64,000 bases of DNA from Sinonovacula constricta (lineage: Eukaryota; Mollusca; Bivalvia; Cardiida; Solecurtidae), in contig CM017561.1 in the NCBI GenBank assembly GCA_007844125.1, positions 32,884,700-32,948,699 of the forward strand, written 5' to 3'. This document shows positions 35,822 to 64,000 of the stretch, piece after piece (within the stretch, counting starts at the first letter, position 1; each line of letters starts with the position of its first letter). The notes beneath the pieces are model-generated. The model did no database searches. It was not told the DNA's origin and saw only the letters and a program-made list of their open reading frames with translations. The translations under genes and the position numbers were made by a program.

Positions 35822-37774
35822 AATAGATCCCCCACTGTACTGCATGCGTATACAGGAATGATCGTGGATGTGCGATATTCTAGGCCCATGTCGATGTGCA
35901 TTTCGATGTCGCTTATCAGTTTTTATTTCCTAGAATATTATTTGTTTACTGCCTGCATCTGCCTTTACTTCGTAATTGTCTGCTACCTTCATACTTTGTA
36001 ATTACAAGCTGCACCGCATCCCTCGGCAGACACTGTACTTTTCTTAGAACACTCACCAAAATACATTGTCTAACTGCTGCTTATTCCGGTTATTACCTGC
36101 CACATTAATGTGTTTTGCACGCTGCTCCGAAGCCTTCGTAAAACGCTTACGCTACATTTCATAGGAAAAAAGGAACCAAATAAGGCATTGCCAAACAGCT
36201 GCAAATTCATGTTATTGCCTCCTACATTGTTTCCTCATTAAGTGTCTTTAATTAATGATAAATAAGACTCAAGAAAATTCTTTTCATAAAAAGACCTACT
36301 AAAATTTGCTGAAATGCGAACTATAAAAAAGCCTACCAGAATCACTGAAAAGTGGACGCAGTTAACTCATGGAACGCTGCATATTTTATCGTAACTAGCC
36401 ACAGGTTTCGAAAATGTTGTCGTATTTTTATTATTAAAGTATAGCGACAATTATTTAGCTTGGTTTACACCTAAATAATTAATTGTAAAATGTAATCATA
36501 CAATTGATAACTTACAATGACCATTTGTTAGTTATATATGTGGAAAAAATGTCCAAAAAATCATTTCTTTTCACTTTTACTTCATGAGCTCGACTTGGCT
36601 AACCCATTTAGTTAACCTTTGTGGCCACATTGTTCAATATGTCGTCCACAATCAAAACTTATTTCCATTATATTGAGATACATGTATATTGAAACGGCAT
36701 ATATTATAAATTTGATAAATTACTAACCAACTCGCAGAAGACTATTGTAAAAGCCTTTTCAGCCTCTGGTTAGTGTTAATTTACAGCACTTTTGATAATA
36801 ATACCATGGTAACAAAGGACGCTGCGAGTCAACGAGCCACATTTGGATGCAAAGAAAATTATCACCTTGATGAGCAGCGTGGTCAGATAGCAAAGAAGGA
36901 CTTAAAGCAAGGTAGATGCTCAGGCTGAACCCTAGACACAGACAGGTACAGTTTGTTTTAATTAACTTATTGTTTTTCTTTGTCGTTCCAAAATGGGGAT
37001 GTCAAGTTGCTCTGTGTATCTCACACACCGTAAACATTTGTTTTCGTTTTTCAATGGTTTACTTTTAAAGAAATATACCATGAAAAATGCTAAGGAAATG
37101 GGAGTAAAACAAATGCTAACGCTAGTCATGTTTCTTTCTTACTGATGTCTACACACAACTATTTTCTTGTTTATTGGCCAGATGTATTTATATTATACAT
37201 TTGCGTAGTTATTTCTTGTCGAAAACGACTCTTTCCGCTTCACGAAAACGTGTCCTTATATAAATGTAGCTTTCAATTAACAAAGAATGTTAGATACTAT
37301 AGTATACTATAATTATATGTACGCGATCAAGGCACGTGTTGTACAGGAATGTATAAAGTACATATTTCCGTTTGTTTTGAAGCACAATCCGCACTTCATA
37401 TGGTTTAAATATATTGCGTCACTATCCAATAAGCGATTTGTTTATAACTTGTATTTTTTCGCATAATTAACTCAGATATATTGTTCGTAAAACGACTGAA
37501 TTTTTTAAAAGCGTCGTGACGCTTTTGATTCTGCTAAAACAAAATTTTACGACAGCATGTTCACATAAAATCTAGTGATCAGATGCATATTTAATGTCAT
37601 TATAATTAATTGTGCTTAAATACGCGCATGTGTTGTTGTTTTTTCTGTTTTCGGAGCAACAATGTTAAACAATGCAACTTTAATCAATTTGTTACCAATG
37701 GGCGTTAAAAGATCGCTGGGTTGTCAATTTCTCTGATTTGGTATTCTTCTAGGCCAGTGACTGCAAGCCACAAG
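35822..37774. other. Intergenic and 5' region of the 37.8-kb gene
   Basis: AT-rich. Immediately before the 37775 start there is a good acceptor (ggtattcttctag at about 37752), so a 5' UTR exon is expected upstream. ACAGACAG|gtacag at about 36945 is one possible donor, weakly supported. CACGTG occurs at about 37334. Confidence 0.4.
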
Positions 37775-38302
37775 ATGGAAAACGTGAACAAGAAGCGCAG
37801 TTTCAGTCTAAACTCGAACATGTCTCCAGGCTTCGAAAAAGAGACCAGTCAACGCACTTTCGAAAACATAGGTGCGGTGAGTGTGGCGGACCTCTTGCGA
37901 CGAGTTTCAAATGCAGAAGACGCTACTTATGATGACGTGTTTGTTCCATACAGTCCAAGTCCGAGCTTTTTCTCATCTCGCCGAATGAGTATCTCGGTGT
38001 TCGAGCAGCGGCCTGGAACTTTGGTCCAGTCTTCTACGCCTTCTGAGTTTGTCATTCCCAGGCAGACGATTGCTCCACGCAATCCGCTCATGACGGCAGC
38101 CGCGGAGCTCTTGTCGTATTTAGGGAAGAGAAAGTTCAAAGACTACCATGCTGCCATTAAAGATGAAATCGAAGGGAATGCCGAGCATACAGGGGACCGT
38201 CCACCTGGTATTGACAACTTTGTCGTCTTTGACTACTTCCCATCGTTCCAGACGAGCTTTGATCGCCGGTCTCTCGGTAGTCTCTCCTGGTCCAGTGACT
38301 GA
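37775..38302 (+). CDS. Unrecognised 175-residue Ser/Arg-rich protein
   Basis: The ATG at 37775 follows a likely acceptor; the frame also stays open upstream to an ATG at 37721, but that part reads through the acceptor tract. The stop is TGA at 38300-38302. The region has markedly higher GC than its surroundings and the antisense frames are poorer. Visible features are a basic, serine-rich N-terminus (NKKRSFSLNS); LLRRVSNAE and SSRRMSISV, two R-R-x-S phosphorylation-type sites, plus FDRRSLGSLSW near the C-terminus; a helical patch TAAAELLSYLGKRKFKDYHA; and an aromatic tail FVVFDYFPSF. There is no signal peptide, membrane segment or known domain. It is probably a lineage-restricted cytosolic or nuclear regulatory protein, but the function is unknown. 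Confidence 0.65.
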   Translation: MENVNKKRSFSLNSNMSPGFEKETSQRTFENIGAVSVADLLRRVSNAEDATYDDVFVPYSPSPSFFSSRRMSISVFEQRPGTLVQSSTPSEFVIPRQTIAPRNPLMTAAAELLSYLGKRKFKDYHAAIKDEIEGNAEHTGDRPPGIDNFVVFDYFPSFQTSFDRRSLGSLSWSSD

Positions 38303-38467
38303 CGTCAGCCAAGCACAATACAGTTCGTTCGTAGGATAGCTTTTGCCTGTGCATCAATCTTTTTAAATTCACACGGGTACACCACCTGTGCATTCCGTGG
38401 TTGCTTCGACAACAACTATTAAAAACTGTTGAATTTTCTCGAGGTTTTTACTGGTTGAATACGTTTG

Positions 38468-38473
38468 AATAAA
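38468..38473 (+). promoter_or_regulatory. Polyadenylation signal AATAAA
   Basis: Lies 166 bp downstream of the stop of the 37775 gene, the expected place for its mRNA 3' end. Confidence 0.6.
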
Positions 38474-38503
38474 ACACACAGTATTTAAATCTTTGAACTT
38501 GTT

Positions 38504-38956
38504 TTATAATTTACATTTACTGTTTGTCAGAATATTATTATATTGGGCAAATGTTTGCCCATGCCACAATTGTTTTACAACGAGTAAAATTGGATCATTT
38601 AAATTTAAAGCCGCCATAAATTGAAGTATTACAGGCATCGTACTGTAGTGAGCTGTCGTCCGAGCTCCCATCTTTGTTTTGAGGTCTGTCACAAAAGTAG
38701 TCCCATTTCGGGAAATAGTCGAGGTGATCCGACTACCTGCATACATCCGAGAGATGATTCGTAAATTATCCGAGGTGTTCCGATTGCGTAAAGAACCTGC
38801 GCGACCTACGCAAGGATGCCTAGGCCCGGCACCCTTGAATCTGGCTTTATCGTGGCTACGGCGTGTCGATTTTCTACAACGATCGTAGTGAAAAGAAGAA
38901 AAGTCTTCTTCTGAAGTGGCAGTTATAACATCTTTTAAGATATAGGGATGTGTCAT
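38504..38956 (-). CDS. Uncertain ORF, 150 residues, tail-to-tail with the 37.8-kb gene
   Basis: ATG at 38956 (open further up to 39001) to a TAA at 38504. The product is basic and Ser/Thr/Arg-rich (RCRKSTRRSHDKARFKGAG) with a hydrophobic segment near the C-terminus (LNLNDPILLVVKQLW). The 38640-39000 part is GC-richer than its flanks. There is no recognised domain, no clear poly(A) signal on this strand, and a 69-residue plus-strand frame overlaps it. It may be a real lineage-specific gene, an exon, or chance. Confidence 0.3.
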   Translation of the reverse strand: MTHPYILKDVITATSEEDFSSFHYDRCRKSTRRSHDKARFKGAGPRHPCVGRAGSLRNRNTSDNLRIISRMYAGSRITSTISRNGTTFVTDLKTKMGARTTAHYSTMPVILQFMAALNLNDPILLVVKQLWHGQTFAQYNNILTNSKCKL

Positions 38957-39001
38957 TCGGGACCGGTTTGTCTGAGAGTATCTCAGATTTCGCGAACGCA
39001 C

Positions 39002-41280
39002 CTTGCCGTATAAATAGGAACGATAATTACAGGACCTGACAGTGTGTATCCTTTAGGATTACGGAGATGTCCAGACACTAGATAGTGTTAATAGCATGAT
39101 TGTTTACAAATTGTTATTTTTAACATGGTTTCCGAATATTTAAAGCAGTTTATATGAACTTTCAGTTCGATCGTCTGCGATAGTGTCTTATAATATAAAT
39201 AAGAACCATCTTTAAGAAACACGTGCGACGTTGGCGAGGCGTTAATGACGATCTGTTCATTGTTTATAATAAGGAAGAAAAAAGTTGTAATAACGATTTG
39301 TAAAACGAAAAGTTACATAATATGACAAATATTTCTTGTATAAATAAATAGCTTGGATCAAATTTTACATGAATGATACAACCCAGAAAAAAATAATATT
39401 AAGCCGATAATAACCTTTGTACACTTCGCGTCAGCATCTATAGATAGGTCAAAAGTGAGATTCCACAGCTAGGACGCAAATGGCTACACGCTGACATAAG
39501 AACATGCACATTATTAAGACTTACAATCAACTCGTGCTAGTTTTAACTAGAAAATGAAGGAAATTTCTTTTTATTCTCGGATAATTACTAGAAACGAAAG
39601 CTAAGATAGTCTCAAAAATGTATATTTACCAAAACTTTAGCACCATACAGTGATAATCAGCCCCTTTTCCGGATTTTTGGCTGTACATGCGCTTTCCGCT
39701 TTTTTGTCCTTTTTTGTTATTATGTTGTTGTTGTTTTTGTTATTCTGAAGTTTTTGAGTGTTCTATGATAAACACACAGGGCCAGGAAGTAAAATGTACA
39801 AACATGTTCATAAATCGCTTGAGCACATATGCTAAATCAAGATTAGCTATAAATACTGCTTTGCAATACTTCCTGATGTGTAATTGCCAAAGCAGTTTGA
39901 AAAAAAAAACAATATAGGGGGTCTAGATGGCTGTCATGAAAAAGGTCGGAGATTAAAGAGTAACTGACCAATGGCAGTGCAGATGTGTATAAAGACTTAA
40001 CTCATTGACCCTTCCTCAGGTAATGACTGACAGGAGCCTTCAGCCATTTAGGTAAGAGGATTCCCCACGTGCCTTTTTTTTACTTTTAAATTCTTACTAT
40101 GTGGTGATCCCCAACTCCACTCTATGGTCCCAATGCGGTATTGTCTACATTACCCTAGCGGCGAATAACTTACTTTCCTATGTGAAACTTAATTTAAAAA
40201 TCACAAGTGCACAAGTAATACGCTATATTGTAATGTACAAATTATCCGAGATGACTAATAATTAATAGTAACTTTTACAAAATTCAACATGCATTCAGTA
40301 AACATCAGAAATAAACATAATCACCCAGAAATTAAAACTTAGATGCTCTTTGCCATTCATCATTCCACAACTTTCACCATGTTAATTTTTTACTTTTTAT
40401 AATCTTACTCTTCATGGCAAGAGCAACCCTCACGCCATTGATATTGACAATCTGTGATACTCTCTTTTAACCTCGTGTTCATTAATGCTCGCCTAATTCA
40501 CTATGATTTAGGCGAGGGTAAATAAACCCAATAAGACATGATGGAGATGGCCAGTCCAAGCTTAACCAGGTTAATAGTGGATGAGGAATAGGTGGATATT
40601 TGGTTTCACATGTTTTAAAACGAATAAATGCTTTTATCAAGGACATTTAAACGAAACTGAACTAATTTGGGAATATGTAATTGTATTGTATAAACTTTAT
40701 AACGTGCAAGTAGATTTGTGCATCTGATGCACATTAATTGCAATGATATTGATGCTTTGCCCGTAAAGACAATACAATAATGTGTTGTTAATTTTCTTAC
40801 TATATAAATACTATAGTTTTGAGATTTCTCTTTGGTATTAATAAAACATGGATTCATGATGTAATGTTTTCTGACAATTTCATGTGTAAATTTAAAAGTA
40901 ATGAGCTACAAAGTGTCTTGGCAGTTTTATGACCCTACCACAATCCAATCAACTCCTCAAAGAATCGCTGACTTTGCTAATTGGAATAGATTATTCAATA
41001 AGAAACATATAAGCACTTATAGGAATTGACTTATTTTGTGTAGGAATCTGATAAACTTAATTTAATGCATTTTCGAAATCACATTTTAGACTTCACAATA
41101 ACCTTGGCTGTACCTGTATGGTTAAAACAAATTTAAATAGATTCGTAAGCAGGAATTAATGTAGTATTAATAAGATACTGTGGATATGGACCAGAAACAA
41201 ACAATATGTTTCAGGGATTTTTTAATCTAGAAAAAGAAATAACAATAACATCACAACAGTTTATCTTTATAAAAGAAAAA
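39002..41280. other. Intergenic, AT-rich
   Basis: No coding or RNA gene signal found. Confidence 0.5.
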
Positions 41281-41435
41281 CAATCACTGTCACAGTGCTG
41301 AAGAATGTGACCATCACTGTCACAGTGCTGAAGAAGGTGACCATCACTGTCACAGTGCTGAAGAATGTGACCATCACTGTCACAGTGCTGAAGAATGCGA
41401 CAATCACTGTCACAGTGCTGAAGAATGTGAAAACG
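41281..41435. repeat. 30-bp tandem repeat, about 5 units
   Basis: Near-identical copies of CATCACTGTCACAGTGCTGA AGAATGTGAC. CACTGTCACAGTG is itself palindromic. The period is a multiple of 3, so both strands show short repetitive open frames. Confidence 0.9.
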
Positions 41436-41636
41436 AGTATAAAAATAAGGGAAATAAACAGCAAAAGTGCACACTGAACAATCACAAAAAGTAGGATACA
41501 GTGAAAGGATGCCTTCAAAACGTATTGTGATAGCCACTTGAGAAAAACTCAATCACATGTGAACTTTTAATATTTCAAAATGTAAAAACACTTTCAGGTG
41601 AACCGCTTGCACAACTTGATCAAGATAAGGAAATCG

Positions 41637-41704
41637 GTGTAGATTCAGATCAACATGCTTCCCCGCACAACTCTCCAGGGAGCAGTCTGCTAAGGATCTA
41701 CACT
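41637..41704. repeat. Small palindromic dispersed element, copy 5
   Basis: Left arm GTGTAGATTCAGATCA, right arm CTGCTAAGGATCTACACT; imperfect inverted repeat around a 35-bp loop. Confidence 0.55.
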
Positions 41705-43444
41705 ATCTGCTGCTAAGCTTCTATCACGAGTATTGTGTTTACATTTAAGTAAATAACCAATAATTTAGAAATGAGATATTAACAAATGTAGGATTACTGT
41801 GACTGTTTACTTGCTTAAAATAATTGTGACTATACAGGCAACACAAAGTTATTATGCAAAAAGCTATTTACATATTTATAGTATAATTGTGTGAATGACA
41901 TGGTCCATATAATGTGATCTGAGCGACCAAGGTTCATGTTCATATAACTATATGCATTATGAACACAAAAAACAAGACATTTAAATTGTTCTTCAAGAAT
42001 CAGTACATATGAATTTTTTACTTTCATTTTTAATCAAAGACATAATATAAAAACCGTATTTTACAGAATAAAGTGGTAAATACAACTGCTACAAATAATA
42101 TTAACAGATATTGCATTTCTTGCTTGAAATGTCAAACATATATACCAGTGATAAAAATAAATATTACATAGAAAACAAGATAGGCAGTCAAATAAACTTT
42201 TGGCATTAATTAATTTGTTAATATGTATTAATAAGTTTTTATTGCCCTTAAAAAATCTTAAAAAGTATGGTACATCTAAAATTTCTTAAATAGCCATTAT
42301 GCATTAGAATTTCCATGTGAGTATGGTTTATAAACAAATGTATCAGGCTAAGATTTACACATTATGCGATATGTTAATTAATGGGAATACATTTCATATA
42401 TTGACAATGCAAAACTGTCTCGGAGATTATCAGCAAAACTTCACACATACTGATCTGCTGAATACGAAAAAAATAGGGGCAATCTTTGAAACAATTTAGT
42501 TAAGTAATTATGCCAAACAGATAATATTAGTTAGTACTTAGAGAAAAAATAGGTATAGAAGGTAAAATGTTTACTGGATTACACAGAAAAAAACAATTGT
42601 CTTGTTTAATTAATGACACCCGATATATTGTTTATAACAAAATGATACAAGGGGATTCTGCAGGGACAGTTACATTATAAAAAACAAACAATAAATGCAT
42701 TTTTGACTGTGGTGAGAAGATGGAAGTTAAGTGGAGAACAAATTGTTCAAATATGTACAAAATGAATAAAATAATGCCCACATCCTTTATTCTGTTGGTG
42801 ATAGAAAATGGTACAAAATGAACATAATGATACATGTATTTACATGACATGCACATAACTTCAACAATAATGACTATCAACATTAAGTTTAGTTACTGTT
42901 TGGTAAATACAAAATTAGTCTTAACTCAATATTCTCAAAGGTAAAATGTATATGTACTAATGAAACATCCTTATTGCTCTTACTTATACCTAGTTAAAGG
43001 TTTAAAGCTGGGAGGAAAGGTTAATTTCCAATAATAGATGTCATTTACACTTTTGTTCAATTGAATAAATGCCTATAAGAATTATATGTTCCTGATGTCA
43101 ATTGACCCGTTGATACCTACACCCTTAAAAAATAACTCCTATGAACCTGGCCAGTCAGGATTCGTTTGCACATTGTCACTTGTTTACATTTAAAGTCTTT
43201 GACAAATGGCAAAATTGTTATTGTGTATTTTCTATTAATGATCATTTGTTTCACATTGTGTGAAGGTAATTATCCTTTGTCATTGTTTTATAACAGTGTA
43301 TAAATCCTTTGAAGAAATGTACTGTGTGTATGACAAGTCCAACAAGGTGAGGAAACAAGCATTTCTGAGCTTGTTTTATGATCTTACATTCAATGTCACC
43401 TTATAAACATAATCTTACATTTTGTTGTTACAGAACACATACAC

Positions 43445-43612
43445 AATAACTGTCATACTGGCGACATCCAGCTAAATATTAGTGGAGGAACACCCATGAC
43501 TTATATCTGGGTAGAACCACCAGTGTTCGCAGGTTAATGAAAAAACCCTCCCCACATGAAAGGTAAGGAGTTTCAAGTCAGCTACTCCAACCCCTCTGCC
43601 ACAGGCGCCCCT
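43445..43612 (-). mobile_element. Diverged SINE of the 17.9-kb family
   Basis: Plus-strand landmarks GCGACATCCAGCT, GTGGAGGAACACCC and GGGTAGAACCACCAGTGTTC match the body of the 17.9-kb SINE in order. The head at the right end is recognisable (CTCTGCCACAGGCGCCC), but box B is degraded. Confidence 0.6.
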
Positions 43613-44332
43613 AACCTAACAGTTATCTGTACCAACAACAGTACTCTTAATAGTGTTCATTACAATTTTTATGTATTTTAACAGGTCAATCCAGACCTGT
43701 CAGGGGTGTGGTTAAACAAGCTCTACTTGATCAAAATTATAACCTTAGGTAAGAAAAACATGTTTTGATCCATGGTTATACAATAAAGCATATAAAGAAT
43801 TTTTGTGTTTGTGTTGTTTGTTACATGGCCCTCTGCCGCTTACAAGGAAATGTTTTTGAAAGCAGACAGTGATACTGTGCACTTGCATGCACATCGATCA
43901 GACAACACCCAATTATATCATCCTGACACCAGGTCTATAAGTATTTTACTTATAAAGGAAAGGATATCTACATTGAAACATATATTGAGTACTTTTGATT
44001 TTTGCTTTCTTGCAATCCACACCTTCCCCTCTTGCTACATGTCTACACTGTGCCACCAGGGCCAACATTTTGACCATTAAAACGCGGCAAGTAAGGCTTA
44101 TTTCAGTAAAAATATGGTTGTTTAAAAAATTACGTTATTTTCCACTACCTCTCCTGGCTTCTACACATATTTTTGTAACAAAATTGTAAGTAGAAAATGG
44201 AATTATGAAAGTGTTTAAATTAATCAACAGAGTGCAGTTCATAAAATAATGGGTAAACCTTCTACTGCTCTCAACATTTAAAGTATGTATTAAAGAAGTA
44301 CAATTTTCTCAAAATATCCTTGAAGCATCCAT

Positions 44333-63308
<18,976 letters not shown>

Positions 63309-64000
63309 CTGCAGGGGACAAAATAAATCTTTCGTTAAATAAAGGATAAGAAAATACTTTTACACTAATATTTAAATAACATGAATGTTTCAACTAACTT
63401 AACAAATATAACTGTTTCTGTTATGTCAACCAGTGTAATTTTATGTCATTAATAATCACAAGTTTTTTATCATAAATTTAGTTTTAACCATAATTTGTTG
63501 ATTACTTTTAACTATTTATGGTGGAGGTAAAGCTCTAGCTTTAGAAGAAACACAAACTAGAATCTAGCTTTAAAGTTTTAACCCACAAATATTAAGCTTA
63601 TGTTGGTCCAAAGCAAGCACACTGAGAAATAAAGTTTAAAATCATCAAACTGTCATTATGGTCTTAAGCATACCACAGTAAGAACACATTTGTTAATTAT
63701 CCACTGATTGGTCCAATTTGGACGGCTTACCCAATGGATACAGGAGTATTAAATGGGTCATAATAAACATGTGTTTTCAACAACTATGTCGAATGAAATT
63801 ATCAAAAGGTGGTCTCTTTTAAATTTGATAACAATAACTTGTGTTTGCAACTTAAATGTACATTTCTTTGTGGTATTTCCTGGATTCATAGACATTTAGC
63901 AGCAAATTAAACAATAAAGAGACTTGCTTACTGACCAGGATTGGTGAAAAGGATTTTCTAGGTATATGCTGATGACATTTTCCTAGTTTGCCAATTACAG
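63309..64000. other. USP19: USP19 intron upstream of exon A; edge YADD motif
   Basis: AT-rich intron. The last 36 bases on the plus strand read YADDIFLVCQLQ directly after an in-frame TAG, which suggests the start of another reverse-transcriptase relic continuing past the edge; too short to classify. Confidence 0.4.

Larger units (their letters stand above)
41436..44332. other. Intergenic region 3' of USP19
   Basis: AT-rich, with the small palindromic element at 41.64 kb and a SINE fragment at 43.5 kb. The USP19 3' UTR must lie at its right end, but I see no clear AATAAA on the minus strand close to the stop. Confidence 0.5.

Noticed and set aside
37927..38393. Minus-strand frames of 70 and 78 residues and a plus-strand 63-residue frame
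   Set aside because: They overlap the better supported 175-residue plus-strand frame and have no independent signal.

Overview
The window is a piece of an animal nuclear genome, most likely from a bivalve mollusc. The evidence is an AT-rich background, short exons with GT..AG junctions separated by long introns, several tRNA-derived SINE families, degenerate LINE and Ty3/gypsy-type remains, and dispersed repeats with a GCTCACCT..AGGTGAGC end structure of a kind I associate with bivalve genomes. The phylum is inferred from repeat style and protein divergence; no species can be named.

Two conserved genes account for nearly all confident coding sequence, both on the minus strand. (1) Positions 24657 down to 1830 carry 12 exons of a TBK1/IKK-epsilon-type kinase: the full kinase domain, the ubiquitin-like domain and the first part of the coiled-coil scaffold. 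The C-terminal part runs off the left edge. (2) Positions 63308 down to 44333 carry 18 exons of a USP19-type deubiquitinase: the whole catalytic domain with its inserted MYND zinc finger, and an acidic C-terminal tail. The N-terminal CS-domain part lies beyond the right edge. I placed every junction by hand; reading phase closes across all 30 exons, and the 18 USP19 exons give 989 residues plus the stop.

Between them, 29.6-32.8 kb holds a decayed Ty3/gypsy-type element: the end of pol followed by a probable 3' LTR. At 37.8-38.3 kb lies an unrecognised 175-residue serine/arginine-rich protein on the plus strand. At 38.5-39.0 kb there is an uncertain antisense ORF.

The most striking property is the tandem repeat load. 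Arrays with periods of about 53, 51, 34 (17x2), 31, 43, 30, 34, 24, 20, 47 and 18 bp make up about a quarter of the window. Most sit inside single introns of the two genes, and nearly every array has its own private unit. The 7.7-kb array of 53-bp units begins exactly at a TBK1 exon-intron junction, and its units carry a copy of that CTACAG|GTACC junction. The 3.8-kb array of 31-bp units just upstream of TBK1 is free of stops in all three minus-strand frames, so it imitates proteins of more than 1200 residues.

TBK1 (innate immune and autophagy kinase) and USP19 (a deubiquitinase reported in the literature to act on autophagy and innate signalling components) touch related pathways. They lie about 20 kb apart in the same orientation, with unrelated sequence between them. 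The sequence shows no functional coupling.
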